This document shows positions 48,421 through 59,400 of a DNA stretch of 64,000 bases, one piece after another. The notes beneath the pieces were generated by a model. That model had not been told where the DNA came from and ran no database searches. It was given only the letters and a program-made list of their open reading frames with translations. This stretch comes from Merdicola sp963557785 (GTDB lineage Bacteria > Bacillota > Clostridia > TANB77 > CAG-508), in the NCBI GenBank assembly GCA_963557785.1, contig CAUWBF010000002.1, positions 1 through 64,000 of the forward strand, written 5' to 3'. How positions within the stretch are numbered: position 1 is the stretch's first letter; each line of letters opens with the position of its first letter. Both the position numbers and the translations under genes were made by a program.

Positions 48421-49626
48421 ATGAAAAGGATTACTATTGCTAGTATGATTATAATACTAATTTTTAATTTAATAGTAAACAAAGATGTAAATGCAGCATA
48501 TCCAAGTGTTATAGATAATTCTATTGAAGAAGAGAATCTTACTCAAATGGAAAATTCTATAGATCCAGGAATAACAAATTCTTTAGGAGAAGAAGGAAAG
48601 ACTAATATACATCAAGGAACTTCAAATGGCGATGGAACTTATTCTATAAGTGATGAAACAACAACAACTAAAAGTACTATAAGTTCTAGTGGTTCTGCAG
48701 CAGGAATAGTAGCAGGAATTATAAATATATTTCCAACACTTATAAGTTCTTTAATGAGTCTTATGGTGCTAAGTCAGGAACCATCATCTTCTACAATATC
48801 AGAATTTACAATACAGGATCTTGTATATAATAAATTTAGACTATTTAATATAAATTTCTTTAATATAGATACTTCAAGCAGTGATGCTAATAATACAATA
48901 AAAAGGAAAGTTGCAAAATGGTATGTAGCTGTTAGAAGATTAGCAATGGTTATTGCACTATGTGTATTAATATATATAGGAATTAGAATGGCAATATCAA
49001 CTGTAGCTTCTGATAAAGCTGCATATAAACAAATGCTTATTGATTGGTTATGCGGATTTATATTAATTTTCTTAATGCAATATATAGTCGCAATAGCAAT
49101 GTATACGGCAGAAGGATTTTTAGATATGTTACCAACACAATCTCAAAACTTGGAAGATACTCTAATTAACGGAAATGGAACAGAACTAGGTATTAAAGGA
49201 CAAATGGAGGAAGCTAAAGGTTGGAATTTTGTAACGTCTTGTATACTATATTGGATGATAGTATACTATCAAGTTAAATTTATTATTTTATACTTAAAGA
49301 GGTTACTATCTACAACATTACTTATGTTTATATCTCCATTAATTTGTGTAATATATCCAATAGATAAATTAAAAGATAAAAAAGCTCAGTCATTTAAAGT
49401 ATGGTTTAAAGAAATGCTAGTTAATATATATATACAACCTATACATGCGATAATGTACATAGTTTTTATAGCTTCTGCATCTGAAATTGCAAAAGCAGCT
49501 CCTTTATTTGCAATAGTATTTTTTGGAGCATTATCAAGAGGAGAGAAGATAGTTAAAAACATATTTAATATAAGAGGATTATCATCAATTAATTCATTAG
49601 GAACAATAAAATTAAGGCGGTGGTAA
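48421..49626 (+). CDS. VirB6/TrbL-like polytopic protein A
   Basis: The product has 401 residues. A signal-like first helix (ends near VNAA) is followed by a Ser/Thr-rich outer stretch and about six transmembrane segments. The signature IYIGIRMAISTVASDKAAYKQML is shared with the VirB6-like genes at 51175 and 54581, as is RxEKIVKxIF near the C-terminus. It should form the inner-membrane channel. The last codons read AGG CGG TGG TAA, giving an in-frame CGG at 49618; a +1 shift there would give GGT GGT AAA TAG, ending two bases later in the same place. The GGCGGTGG also looks like the ribosome site of the next gene. Confidence 0.83.
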   Translation: MKRITIASMIIILIFNLIVNKDVNAAYPSVIDNSIEEENLTQMENSIDPGITNSLGEEGKTNIHQGTSNGDGTYSISDETTTTKSTISSSGSAAGIVAGIINIFPTLISSLMSLMVLSQEPSSSTISEFTIQDLVYNKFRLFNINFFNIDTSSSDANNTIKRKVAKWYVAVRRLAMVIALCVLIYIGIRMAISTVASDKAAYKQMLIDWLCGFILIFLMQYIVAIAMYTAEGFLDMLPTQSQNLEDTLINGNGTELGIKGQMEEAKGWNFVTSCILYWMIVYYQVKFIILYLKRLLSTTLLMFISPLICVIYPIDKLKDKKAQSFKVWFKEMLVNIYIQPIHAIMYIVFIASASEIAKAAPLFAIVFFGALSRGEKIVKNIFNIRGLSSINSLGTIKLRRW

Positions 49627-49631
49627 ATAGT

Positions 49632-51146
49632 ATGAAAATTAAAGATAAACAAAAATTCAAAAAATCTATTTTAATCACAATAGCGATATTATTAATGGTG
49701 ATGATATTGGTAGCTATGCTTATAAAAAATATAAATAAAAAATATAATACAATTGAAGACTTCGGAAGTGTAAAAGAAGTATTAGAATACTTGGGTTGTA
49801 CATATATAAGAACAGAAAATTCGAAAGATGAAGATTATAAAAAAAATGTACTTGTTAAGTTTAATAAAGATTTATATGAAGATGAAATTAGCAATGAAAG
49901 ATTTTTCAATAATTTAGTACAAATGGTTACTAGAGTTAATGAATATAAAAGTATAATGCTTACAGACACAGAAAGAAATATCATAATTAAAATTAAGTGT
50001 GATGAAGATAAAAATACATTTTTAACATATTATATAAATGATATTGAGAACTATTTTGCAAAGCAAGATTCAAATAATAGTATAAGTAATTTTCAAGAAG
50101 AAGATAATACTAAAATAGCTATTAATTCTAATATTTTAAAGAAAGCAATAAATAGTAAATGGGTAACTAATGATATAAATTTCGGAAGTAAAGATAGCGA
50201 ATTTGAGAATTATAATATTTACTTTGATGAAGGTATCAAAGTAAGAACTGTTACAAACAAAGCTTTTAATATTGTATTTGATACAAATTATAAAGAAGAT
50301 ATAGTAAATAATATCAAAGTAGGTACAAGCCTTGAAGATGTAAAAGATAAACTTGGAACACCAACTTATGAAGATTCATCAAATAATGTTATAGGATATA
50401 GAAATAGTAATATATATATATTCTTTACAGAAGAGGAAATATCAGTTTACAGAGTAGAGAATACATACAATGAAAAATTTTATCAGCTAGTAGAGAAATT
50501 TGTAAATAGTGAAATTGATTTTCAAGAATTTGTAAACCAATTAACTACATTGTGGCCTGACTACGATGCATATGCTAATACGAAAGAATATTATATGCTT
50601 ACATATGCTTTAAATGGAGTTAAAATTGCTGTTACTCCAGAAAATAAGGATGGGATACACTTATATAGTAACTATCTTGGACTAAAACAAAATGAGGATA
50701 TACAAAAATTTATAGATTCAGGTAAAGTACATGTAGATACAAAAACAAATTTAGTATTTGAAAATGAAAAACAAAGATTATCAGCTAGTAAAGACTTAGA
50801 ATATTCATATATAAATTATATGAATAATATGGAACAAGATAAACCTACAAGTAATTTATTTTATTATAGAGTTTATAAGTATGATGATGGCTCTATATAC
50901 AAGGTAGGATTTTTATCAAAAGATAATAAAAATGCAAACAATGAACTAAAAGATAGTATAAATAGTTACATATGGTATGATGACTCAATATTTTTATATG
51001 GAAAAACAAGAGACGGAATATATGCATATGACGTAATAAATAGACAATCAAATAAATTAATAGATGGACAAGATAATTTTGAAATTAAAGGTATAGAAGA
51101 AAATAAATTAAAATATGATAATAAATCTGTAGAATTAAAAAAATAA
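49632..51146 (+). CDS. Single-pass membrane protein of the T4SS-like locus, function unknown
   Basis: The product has 504 residues from ATG 49632; a GTG at 49620 would overlap the upstream stop and has no site. One transmembrane helix (about residues 12-32) is followed by a soluble region of about 470 residues. A segment GTSLEDVKDKLGTPTYED resembles the start of small BLIP/OmlA-like beta folds, but I do not recognise the whole protein. It lies between two VirB6-like genes, which suggests an envelope component of the machine. Confidence 0.7.
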   Translation: MKIKDKQKFKKSILITIAILLMVMILVAMLIKNINKKYNTIEDFGSVKEVLEYLGCTYIRTENSKDEDYKKNVLVKFNKDLYEDEISNERFFNNLVQMVTRVNEYKSIMLTDTERNIIIKIKCDEDKNTFLTYYINDIENYFAKQDSNNSISNFQEEDNTKIAINSNILKKAINSKWVTNDINFGSKDSEFENYNIYFDEGIKVRTVTNKAFNIVFDTNYKEDIVNNIKVGTSLEDVKDKLGTPTYEDSSNNVIGYRNSNIYIFFTEEEISVYRVENTYNEKFYQLVEKFVNSEIDFQEFVNQLTTLWPDYDAYANTKEYYMLTYALNGVKIAVTPENKDGIHLYSNYLGLKQNEDIQKFIDSGKVHVDTKTNLVFENEKQRLSASKDLEYSYINYMNNMEQDKPTSNLFYYRVYKYDDGSIYKVGFLSKDNKNANNELKDSINSYIWYDDSIFLYGKTRDGIYAYDVINRQSNKLIDGQDNFEIKGIEENKLKYDNKSVELKK

Positions 51147-51174
51147 AAAATGAAATAAAGGGGAGAAATAATAC

Positions 51175-54100
51175 ATGAAAACAAAAATGAAGATACAAGA
51201 GCAATTAAAAAGAGTTTTATGTACAATTATGTTAATTGTATTATTTTTCCCAGCCTTAAAAGTAAATGCAGCAGTATCTAAAGAAGATGCTGGAGCTGCA
51301 ATAGCAAGTTTTGCTATTGATTTTTATAATAAATATGGAACTAGAGTACATTGGTATGATGTAAATCTTAACGATGCAAGCAGTTATGGTAAAAGAGCTG
51401 CAGCATATAACGAAGCAACAGTAGGTAGTATGGCTGATTATTATATGGATTGTGTTGGTTGGGTTAGCTATGCAATACATCATGCTACAGGATTAGATGA
51501 TAGTGGTCCAAGTTCTGGTAGAGGATCATTTGTCGCTCCACCAGGAGGATGTGGCCAATATTTTGAAGAGGTTACAGGACAAGACTTAAAGCCAGGAGAC
51601 ATATTATGTAATAGTCACCATGTTATGATTTATGTAGGTAATGATAAATTAATAGACTCTAGAAGTGCAAATGGACTTACATATACAACTTTAGCAGAAT
51701 ATGGAAATATAAACTATGCAAGAGCAACATATGGACCAGGAGCAAATGGAGTATATGATCATGTATATAGAATAAATGATGCAGGTGCGGCAGCAATTAA
51801 TGAGAGCGACTTAGTATCAATAATATCTGGATTAAACACAGGTAGTAGCGAAAAAAAAGACTATAATTACCATGGTTTACCAACAGCAGGAGAATTTACA
51901 GGTTCTAAAGGAACTTTAAGTTTATTAAAAGCGATAATTAATGTGTTGTCACAAATTGCTGATTACTTAATAGGTTTAATGACATTAGGTATAAAAATAG
52001 AATTAATAGGTTGGACAACTTTAATAGAAAATTTAATTACAGATGTTGTAAATGAGATTACTGGAACAGAATTAACTGCGGCATCTAATACACCAAATCC
52101 TAGTGGAGAGTCTTCAACAGAAGATAGCGATAGCTTATATACTCCAGATGCAAAGGAAACAGTAACAGGATTTTTTACAGATAAGAATGATAGACTAACA
52201 GTAGAAAAAATTATATATAACCAAGTACCAATTTTTGATGTAAACATATTTAATATTAATGAAGCAGGAGGACAACAATTAGATCCAGATGGAACTTTAG
52301 CAACAATAAAGAAGAATATTGCAAAATGGTATTATGTATTTAGAAATATTTCTATTATAGGATTACTAATAGTATTATTATACCTAGGAATAAGAATGAC
52401 AATTTCTACTGCGGCATCTGACAAAGCAGTATATAAAAGATACTTAAAAGACTGGGTAGTAAGTTTTATTATAGTATTTTTTATACACTATATAATGATA
52501 TTTATACTAAATGTTAATGAATACTTAGTAGATTTAATGAAAAATAGTTCTCCGAATAGTGAATATTTCTTATATGAAACAGTAAGAACTAAAGCATATG
52601 AACTTAAATTTACATCAGGTATTGCAGGAACAGTAATGTATATGGTTTTAGTATATTTATTAGTAAAATATATATTTATCTATATGAAGAGATATCTAAC
52701 TATAAATATATTGGCTGTAATAGCACCAATAATTGGTATTACATATTCTATAGATAAAATTAAAGATAATAAGAGTCAGAGTTTAGGAGCATGGCTAAAA
52801 GATTTTACTTTTACTACATTATTACAAACAGTACATGCACTTATATATACAATATTTATTCCAATAGCATTAGAATCTTCTGAAGAAAATATTGGAGGAA
52901 TAGTATTTTCATTTATATTATTAAACTTTATGGCAAAAGCAGATAAGATAGTTACAAAAGTATTTGGAATGTCTGGAGGAAAGGCCTTAAGTAACATACT
53001 AAAAGGTGATGGACAAAAGAATTTATTTGCAAAACTAGCAGCTGTAAAAACTATAGGCAAATTCTATGGAACAGGTGCAAGAATGGCAGGTAGAGCTATA
53101 AAAGGAGTAGGAACTACAATTGGACAAGTTGGAGGTATTGTAATACCAGAACATACAAGATATAGATTTAATACTTGGTATAATGATACAGCTGATAATG
53201 TACTAGGTGAGAACCATTTCCTTAATAAAAGAAGAACAAATAATATACAAACTGTAAGTGGAATAGATAGTAAAATAAAAGCTAAAAAACTTGAGTTTAG
53301 AAGAGCAGCAAAAGCACAAATTACAGGACCATTTAAGTTTGCAAAAACAGGTGTTAAATATGCATTTGGAGCTATGGTAGCTGTTCCAACATTAGTAATG
53401 GATCCAGGAGAGGGAATTAAGAAAGTACTTGAAGTAAGAGGTACTAGACAAATTCTAAATTCTAACGCAGAAAATTCAAAATTAAAAGCACCAAAAGCAG
53501 GTCCAGGTTCTTTGAATGGCATAGTAATAAATAGGACTAAAGCTAAGAAACGGAGCAACTGATTTAGATGGAAAACCTGTTAAGAAATCTACAGGTGTAA
53601 GAGCTGCAATAAAAAATAAAGCAACTACAGCTCAAATGCTTCAATCAAGATTTTCTAAGAGTATATCTATGTTAGAACAAGCAAAATCATTAGAAGAAAG
53701 CATAATAATGGGATATGGTGGAATTAAGCAGAGTGTTAATGATAGATTAAACAATAATTCTGCAACACCAGCTGCAGCAAAAGTACCAGGAGTTATATTA
53801 GCAAAGTTAAATGATCAATATGACAAAATGGTAGAAGAGATATTTAAAGAAGTTAACGAAACTGATATTCAAGCAACAATAGAAGAATATGTAAAAAAAG
53901 AAAAGACAACAAAAATAGAAACATCAGATATTGGAACTATAGTAACAATGTTACAGTCAAGATTAGATAAAAATAAAGAAAATAATATTAAAATATCAAG
54001 TAGTGATTTAACTTCTAATATAGAAGAGACAATAGAAGAAAGTGTAAATGATAGATTAGCTAAAGGAATTGAAAATGTATTGAAGAAAAATGATGTACCT

Positions 54101-54559
54101 TCAGATGCTATAGATTCTAAAAAGCAGAAAAATATTGCTAAAGAATTAAAGAAAGTTTTAGCAAAAACAGATGATGATCAAACAATATTTGATGCACTTG
54201 AAAAAGCACTAGAAGATAATGGTGTAACAGCAGACATTAGTAACGATATAAAGAAGGATATTGTTAAAAACTTAAAGAGAAGAATGGAAGGACAAAAAGA
54301 TAAAGTATATACGCCAACAGAAATAATTGGAATCCTAAAAAAAGGATTAGATAAAAAAGGAAGTATAGAAAGAGAAACTATACCATCTGAATTTGAAGAT
54401 ATAGCGCATGATATGGAACAACTTAAGGAATTAAATAATCAATATGGAAAAGATTTTGGACAAAAAATATTTACAAAAGAAGAATTGATAAAAGCAATGA
54501 AAGAAACAAAGAATGCTAAAAAATTTGATTTATATGATTCTCTTATGCAAGGAGAATAA
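51175..54559 (+). CDS. NlpC/P60-like hydrolase fused to VirB6-like protein B; needs a +1 frameshift at CGG 53551
   Basis: The start is ATG 51175 after AAAGGGGAG. A signal peptide (to about residue 32) precedes an NlpC/P60-like domain: cysteine in DCVGWVSYA (about 92) and histidine in NSHHVMIYVG (about 148). Then come a VirB6-like membrane core with LLYLGIRMTISTAASDKAVY, about residues 390-620, and a basic, helical tail. In the first frame CGG at 53551 is followed three codons later by TGA (53560). Skipping one C gives GATDLDGKPVKKS and joins the frame ending at 54559 without a gap; the ATG at 53636 has no ribosome site. The shifted product is 1,127 residues. The hydrolase could open peptidoglycan for the channel. 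Confidence 0.82.
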
Positions 54560-54580
54560 TAAATAGAAAGGTAAAATGTT

Positions 54581-56407
54581 ATGAAAAAGAAGACCTTAAA
54601 AATTATTTCAATAATTATAGCAGCAATATTACTAATTGCATGTATGACGATGGTGTCCCAGGCAGCAGGGGCTACTCCAGATGAAGAAAATACATTTTTA
54701 GATGGAGTAGCATTAGTTGCAGATGGGCTTGTGGGTATATTATTGTTACCATTAAAGATATTCATAATTATAATAGGTACTGTAATAAGAGCAATAGCTG
54801 GAGGTATAGCACTTATTGGAGGAACGAATGGATTAGGAAATACATTAGATACTATAATGCTTTCGCCAGAAGATATTATTTTTAATAAAGTAAACTTAAC
54901 AAGCGTAGATGTATTTGACTTTTCCGTATCAGGAGCAATGCTTACAATAAGACAAAATATTGCTATGTGGTATTATGCTTTAAGAAATTTATCGATAGTA
55001 ATTCTATTGATAATTCTTGTATATGTTGGACTTAGAATGGCATTATCTACAGTAGCAGAAGAAGAAGCAAAATATAAGAAAATGCTAAAAGACTGGTTAG
55101 TAAGTTTTATATTAGTATTTTTATTACACTATATAATTATATTTACAATATGGGTAAATAATGGATTAGTTGATATATTTGCAAAGTCTTTATCAAGTAC
55201 ATCGCAATTTGGTAATGCAATAAACGACGTATTACTAAAAGCTGTAGATATTAGACTAAGCGTAGGTATGGGCTCAGCAATAGTATATGTAATGTTATGT
55301 ATCTTAACATTAATATTTTTAGCAATGTATATAAAACGTATGCTTACAGTATCATTCTTAATTTTAATAGCACCTATTATTACAATTACATATTCAATAG
55401 ATAAAATGGGTGATGGAAAGTCTCAGGCACTAAATACTTGGCTAAAAGAATTTGTATATAATATTTTGATACAACCATTCCATTGTCTAATATATTTAAT
55501 ATTTGGTACAACAGCTGTAAGCTTAATGAATGGTTCATTATCTTCTAGCATATTGGCAATTATAATGATTATGTTTATTTTACAAGCAGAAAAAATAATT
55601 AAGCAAATATTTGGATTTAAAGCAAGTAGTTTAGGAGAAGGTTTAGCTTCAGCAGCAGCACTAGGTGCTGGTATAAAATTAGCATCTAATAGTTTAGCAA
55701 AAGGAGGAGCAAAATCATCTGGTGCAGTTGGTAGCGGATCTGGATCTTCAAGTTCTGGAAGTTCAGGAGGAGGCAACGGTGGAACTCCAAGTAAACCTGC
55801 TAATATTAATAATACAGCAGCAGGATATGCCTCATCTTCTGACGGATCTTCTGGAAGTTCAAGTACTCCATCTCCATATACTCCACCAACATCTAGTGGA
55901 AGTAAAGCAGCACAAGTTGGAAGTTTATTAGCAAGTAAAGGCAAAAAAGTAGGAAAAGCGACATTAAGCAAATTAAAACCTTCTTCTCAATTCAGAATGG
56001 CAGCTAGAATGACAGGTGCAGCTTTTGGAGCAGTTACAGGAGATTTAAATACAGCTTTGGCTATGGGAACAGCTGGAGGAGCAGTTGGAACAAGAGTAAC
56101 AAATGCAGCATCAAATGCATCAATACAAAAAAGAGTAAAACAAAATGAACGATATTTTGCAAATGCATACTCAGATTATGCTCAAGATACTGGAATGGAT
56201 GAAGATGAATTAAGAGAAAAAACACAAGCAATTTTGGATATGGATATGAAAGATATAGCAGATCAAGATAAAGCATATGCAAGCTTTGTATATGCAATGA
56301 GAGATACATATTCAGATGCAGGGGAAAATGATCCAAGAAGAAAAGTATTAGATACAATACATGAAATACATAGTGGAAATATACAACCAAAACAACCTAA
56401 AAAATAA
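54581..56407 (+). CDS. VirB6/TrbL-like polytopic protein C
   Basis: The product has 608 residues. A signal peptide (ends near VSQAA) is followed by an outer segment, then about seven transmembrane segments with ILVYVGLRMALSTVAEEEAKY and DWLVSFILVFLLHYII, closely matching the other two VirB6-like proteins, and QAEKIIKQIFGFKAS. A Ser/Gly-rich linker (about residues 370-450) leads to a hydrophilic C-terminal region (about 450-608) that is helical and probably cytoplasmic. GAAAGG precedes the ATG. It is 21 bases after the preceding gene. Confidence 0.83.
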   Translation: MKKKTLKIISIIIAAILLIACMTMVSQAAGATPDEENTFLDGVALVADGLVGILLLPLKIFIIIIGTVIRAIAGGIALIGGTNGLGNTLDTIMLSPEDIIFNKVNLTSVDVFDFSVSGAMLTIRQNIAMWYYALRNLSIVILLIILVYVGLRMALSTVAEEEAKYKKMLKDWLVSFILVFLLHYIIIFTIWVNNGLVDIFAKSLSSTSQFGNAINDVLLKAVDIRLSVGMGSAIVYVMLCILTLIFLAMYIKRMLTVSFLILIAPIITITYSIDKMGDGKSQALNTWLKEFVYNILIQPFHCLIYLIFGTTAVSLMNGSLSSSILAIIMIMFILQAEKIIKQIFGFKASSLGEGLASAAALGAGIKLASNSLAKGGAKSSGAVGSGSGSSSSGSSGGGNGGTPSKPANINNTAAGYASSSDGSSGSSSTPSPYTPPTSSGSKAAQVGSLLASKGKKVGKATLSKLKPSSQFRMAARMTGAAFGAVTGDLNTALAMGTAGGAVGTRVTNAASNASIQKRVKQNERYFANAYSDYAQDTGMDEDELREKTQAILDMDMKDIADQDKAYASFVYAMRDTYSDAGENDPRRKVLDTIHEIHSGNIQPKQPKK

Positions 56408-56436
56408 TTATCTAATTATTAGAAAGGGAAGTAAAA

Positions 56437-59400
56437 ATGTCAGATAATTTTGATGAAGTAAATAAAGGGCTTGATGAAGAGGAAAGAGAATCTTCAGGAA
56501 AAAGACAAGATTCTGGTCAAAGTGCACAAGAAAAAGCAGACAATATTAGAGACATGGTAAAGAAAGCAAGAGACCTAAAAGAAAAACATGATTCAAGTGG
56601 TTCAGAAGTTAATAGTTCATCAGGAAGAGGCACTCAATCAGGAGGTGCCTCTTCAGGAGGCACAGCAGGAGGAGGTACTTCAGCAGGTGGTACTTCAGCA
56701 GGTGGAACGGCAGCAGGAGGGACAGCAGCAGGAGGGACAGCAGCAGGTGGAACAGCAGCAGGAGGTGCAGCGGCAGGTGGAACAGCAGCAGGAGGTGCAG
56801 CGGCAGGAGGTGCGGCAGCAGGAGGTACAGCAGCAGGAGGTGCGGCAGCAGGAGGTGCAGCAGCAGGAGGTGCAGCAGCAGGAGGTGCAGCAGCAGGAGG
56901 TGCAGCAGCAGGAGGTGCAGCAGCAGCGGGAGGACTTGCAGCGGCAGCTTGGCCAGTAACACTAGCTATTTTGATTATTGTTGCAATAATTGTTATTATA
57001 TTATTAATAATTGGAGCTATATCATTTTTTACTACTGTACCAGGAATGATGATGGATAAAATTACAGAAATAAGTAGTGGATTTTGGAGAGGATTTAAAA
57101 GCTTTTTTGAAGGAAATGCTGCATACATAACAGAAGAAGATCAAACAACATTAGCAGAATATATTGAAAATATGGGATATGATGTAGTTGGATATGGCTT
57201 TGCTGCTCCAAATGAGGTATCAATAACCACAGAAAATACAGATACAGGTTCTAATGAAACAGTAACAATAAAAAGTAAATATTTATTTGCATATTTACTT
57301 GCAGACTATAATACATATGCAATTCATAGTTCAGTCAAAGATGCAATAAGTAACTTTTGGGCTTGGCTTTGGGGTTCAGAACAGAAACCATTGTCGGGAA
57401 TGTTAAAGTTTGATGATGATGGTTGGCTTGATATTGATACAGACGTTGAAGTTGATAGAGATTCAAAAACAGTAACAATAACAGTTTGGAATCCAGAAAT
57501 AGAATGGCTTAATGTTTTTAATACGGATCAATATACTTATAGTCTTGATGGATGGACAGGTAGGTATGGAAAACCATTAGAATTCTTATTAACACTACAT
57601 TTGTCTACAATGGCACCGGATTTAGCATATCATGTTGCATCAGATAAAGAATTCGATACGAAAGTGCATATTAACTTTGTTGATGTTGAGGCACATGTAA
57701 GGTTACAGTATGTTATAAACGCAGCTACTATAAGTTCATTAAAATCAGATGATTATGAAGGTGTTGTGCTATGGGAGATATCTGGATTAGAATATCTAGA
57801 AAATAAAATTGGAGCGGATGGAACTTTAATTCTTTCACCAGATGACTTGATTACTATAGAAGATAAAATGGTAGTAAGTGATCCACTAATAGGTGCTACA
57901 GAATATGATGAAGATGTAGTAAGTGCTATAGAAGCAGTAGGTATGACTAAAGGTGGATTAAGAGATGCTGTATCAATGTGTAAGGAAAATAGTGGTAAAG
58001 GAAAGCAATTGTTAACAAAACAACCATATATCACATATGTAGAAAAAGCTTGGTATAAAAATATATATTTTGTAATAAATAATGAAATAAGAAATGCCGT
58101 TTCAGGAGATGAATGGCTACAGAGTGCACCAGATTTTGATGCTTATGAGTATGTAGATGCTGGAGAAAAGCCAGTTGATCCATATGACTTCCATCCATCA
58201 GCAGATTCAGATCATGCAGATATTGTTTCAGATACAAGCAAAGGTGTATATCAAGTACTAGAAACAAGACAAGATCTTCAAATATCTCAAAAATCTCAGC
58301 CATTAAAAGGTAGTACAAATTCTAGAATAAAAGAATTATTCGTAGGTGCAGGAAATGATGATGTAGAAGGAACAAATCCAAAACCAGAATATTATATATA
58401 TGATGGAAGTAGAGAAACAGCAGAAGCAATAGAAGAATTAAGAGAAAAAGAAGAAGATTTTAGAAGTTCAGGAAGTCATACAGAAAAAGAAGTAAGTGAA
58501 TATATAAATTCAATAGATGAAGATGATTTATATAGAGAAATAGATTTTAATAAAAATTCATTATCTGCATTAACAATATTAGAAAATATGAAGACAGAAG
58601 ATGCAGACTTTATACTAAGAGATTTTAAAGCATTATTAATAGAATTGAAATATTTTAAAGCATCAGATTTAGATGATAAAAATATAGGATTATTAGATTG
58701 GATAGTACCAGACTATCAACCAGCTGATTGGCCTAATAGAAAGTATGAAAAACAAAATTATGAATATGGAACATATATAAGAAGTAAACAATCAATGGAT
58801 TCATTAGTACAAGATGGGCAAACACAAAATAATGGTGGAAATGGATTTCAAACAGAGCAAACAGCAGAATCTGGAGATGGGTTCTCAAGTACTACAAAAG
58901 TTAATAATGCAACATATAGAAACTATAAACAATATACTGGTTCGTATGCAAATAAAACATATTGGGGTGGAACAATGTCATCATCTGGTTGTGGTCCTAC
59001 AGCAGCAGCTATAGTTGCTTCAGGATATGGAAAATTTGAAGGTACACCAGATAAAATGGCAGATATAATGGTAACTGAAAGTACATTAGAAAAAGTACAA
59101 AATGCATTAAATACATATAATATTAGTTCTAGTGTTCATTATGCTACAAATACACAAACAACAGTAAATGAAATAAGAGCAAGCTTAAATGAAGGAAAAC
59201 CAGTTCTTGTTCTTATGTCAGAGACTAATAATAGTTCAAGACCATCACATCAATTTTCAAATTCAGGACACTTTGTAGTATTACTTGCTGAAGAAAATGG
59301 AACTTTAATAATGTCTAATCCAGGAAGAGGTGGAGAAGACGGAAATAAAGATACCCAAGGTTTAGAAGCATTTGTAAGAGATTATATGACAGATAATTGC

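Noticed and set aside
53636..54559. A separate gene starting at ATG 53636
   Set aside because: There is no ribosome binding site, and the frame is open upstream to the CGG at 53551, where it joins the preceding gene by a +1 shift.
56680..56935. CRISPR-like or noncoding repeat
   Set aside because: The 15-bp units are contiguous without spacers and keep the reading frame, encoding GGxAA pentapeptides.
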